Shown here one piece after another: positions 6,715 through 7,472 of a DNA stretch of 7,472 nucleotides (position 1 is its first letter; every line of letters begins with the position of its first letter). The DNA is from Chloroflexota bacterium. GTDB lineage: Bacteria > Chloroflexota > Dehalococcoidia > SZUA-161. The notes beneath the pieces were generated by a model. The model was not told the DNA's origin. It was given only the letters and a program-made list of their open reading frames with translations, and did no database searches. A program made the translations under genes and the position numbers. The DNA lies in NCBI GenBank assembly GCA_003229915.1, contig QIGA01000247.1, positions 1-7,472 on the forward strand, given 5' to 3'.

Positions 6715-7400
6715 TTGTGGGAGAGAGAAAACCCTTCGATGAGATAAAGGAAAGCGTCCAGGGCTACGAGAAGCTGCTCATAGTTGGCTGCGGTACTTGT
6801 GTAAGTGTGTGCATGGCTGGCGGTGAGAAGGAGGTGGAGCTACTTGCGAGCCAACTGAGGATGACGAACAAGTTGGAAGGCAGGGACGTTGAGATCGGCG
6901 AGGTGACCTTACAGCGTCAGTGCGACAGGGAGTATATCGAACCCATCGTTGAGATGGCCAGAAACTACGATGCTGTGCTTTCTATGGCTTGCGGCGCTGG
7001 GGTGCAGTTAATGGCTGACATGCTTGAACCTATGTCTGTGATTCCTGGACTCGATACCCGCTTTATTGGAATCGCTGAAGAGGAGGGTATCTGGGCGGAG
7101 CGGTGCCGCGCCTGTGGCAAGTGCGTGCTTGGTGAGTATGCCGGTATCTGTCCGATTGCACGCTGCCCCAAGAGCATCCTTAACGGCCCCTGTGGGGGCA
7201 GCCAGGGTGGCAGGTGTGAGACAGACCCGAACAGGGATTGCGCCTGGGCGTTGATCTATGATCGTCTCAACAAACAAGGCAAGCTCGACAGCATCTGCAG
7301 AATAGCGCCGCCCAAGGACTTCAGTACCCAGGACCATCCAGCGCGACAGGTAAACGAGGATTACCTCAAAGCTGAACCGGAGGAGACTCCCGTCCAGTAG
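6711..7400 (+). CDS. metV: MetV-like zinc/Fe-S partner subunit of methylenetetrahydrofolate reductase
   Basis: This 229-residue protein is of the MetV type, carrying the methylenetetrahydrofolate reductase C-terminal domain. The signature is C-terminal: GPCGGSxxGxCE (159-170) followed by DCAWALIYDRL (176-186). Upstream is a cysteine-rich region, Cys132/135/138 with Cys147 and Cys152, and the N-terminal part has CGTCVSVC (Cys27/30/34), Cys71 and Cys94. There are 14 cysteines in all, consistent with several metal or Fe-S sites. In acetogens MetV binds MetF and delivers electrons to its flavin for reduction of methylene-THF to methyl-THF. The 4-base ATGA overlap with mvhD indicates coupled translation, with AGAAGG (6701-6706) as a ribosome binding site. 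The last 25 residues or so are acidic and probably disordered. MetF itself must lie downstream or elsewhere. Confidence 0.9.
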   Translation: MIVGERKPFDEIKESVQGYEKLLIVGCGTCVSVCMAGGEKEVELLASQLRMTNKLEGRDVEIGEVTLQRQCDREYIEPIVEMARNYDAVLSMACGAGVQLMADMLEPMSVIPGLDTRFIGIAEEEGIWAERCRACGKCVLGEYAGICPIARCPKSILNGPCGGSQGGRCETDPNRDCAWALIYDRLNKQGKLDSICRIAPPKDFSTQDHPARQVNEDYLKAEPEETPVQ

Positions 7401-7472
7401 CACGTTCGAACTACAAGTATAAATTCCTCCATTATCACAAGCTAATCCTCTCCACTGGCTGGATACCTCTTC
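7401..7472. other. Right-edge intergenic segment after metV
   Basis: These 72 bases contain no ATG, GTG or TTG on the plus strand, so no co-directional gene starts here. The segment is more A/T-rich than the genes, and I see no clear stem-loop with a T-run, so no intrinsic terminator is evident. A following metF would have to start beyond the window. A minus-strand open frame runs in from the right edge, but it continues antisense across metV and is not credible as a gene. Confidence 0.6.

Noticed and set aside
7008..7472. Minus-strand frame open from the right edge through metV
   Set aside because: It is antisense to the conserved MetV signature and encodes no recognisable domain. Long open antisense frames are common in GC-rich genes.

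Overview
The window holds one compact plus-strand operon of five genes, preceded by about 380 bases of upstream non-coding DNA. The order is hdrC (384-953), hdrB (953-1807), a very large hdrA fusion (1816-6264), mvhD (6283-6714) and metV (6711-7400). Neighbouring genes overlap by 1 or 4 bases or lie 8-18 bases apart, so they very probably share one transcript. There are no rRNA or tRNA genes, CRISPR arrays, transposases or phage genes.

The five genes match the set known from acetogens such as Moorella thermoacetica, where HdrABC, MvhD, MetV and MetF form a six-subunit methylenetetrahydrofolate reductase of the Wood-Ljungdahl methyl branch. MetF, the flavin subunit that carries out the reaction, is not in the window. 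The last 72 bases contain no plus-strand ATG, GTG or TTG, so metF would have to begin beyond the right edge. In the proposed scheme electrons enter at flavin sites of HdrA, pass through its many iron-sulfur clusters and reach MetV/MetF. HdrB/HdrC form a second electron branch and MvhD is a [2Fe-2S] connector. There is no MvhA/MvhG hydrogenase here.

The most distinctive protein is the 1482-residue HdrA. It joins two HdrA-like flavoprotein units. A complete NAD(P)H-binding GltD/NfnB-like module is inserted into the ferredoxin domain of the first unit, between its two cluster motifs. By motif count the chain should carry three FADs and around seven to nine [4Fe-4S] clusters.

Upstream, positions 23-91 hold two imperfect hairpins that resemble intergenic REP-type repeats. 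A good sigma70-type promoter (TGGACA, 17-bp spacer, TGA, TATCAT) lies at 155-183. It would give a leader of roughly 190 bases before hdrC, and this leader can form two 8-bp helices in a pseudoknot arrangement. The leader may be regulatory, but it matches no riboswitch class I can name.

The organism is a strict anaerobe with a folate-based Wood-Ljungdahl pathway and moderately high GC content. Bacillota acetogens, Chloroflexota (Dehalococcoidia/Anaerolineae) and Desulfobacterota are all plausible. I lean weakly to Chloroflexota because of the hairpin style, but the sequence alone does not settle it.
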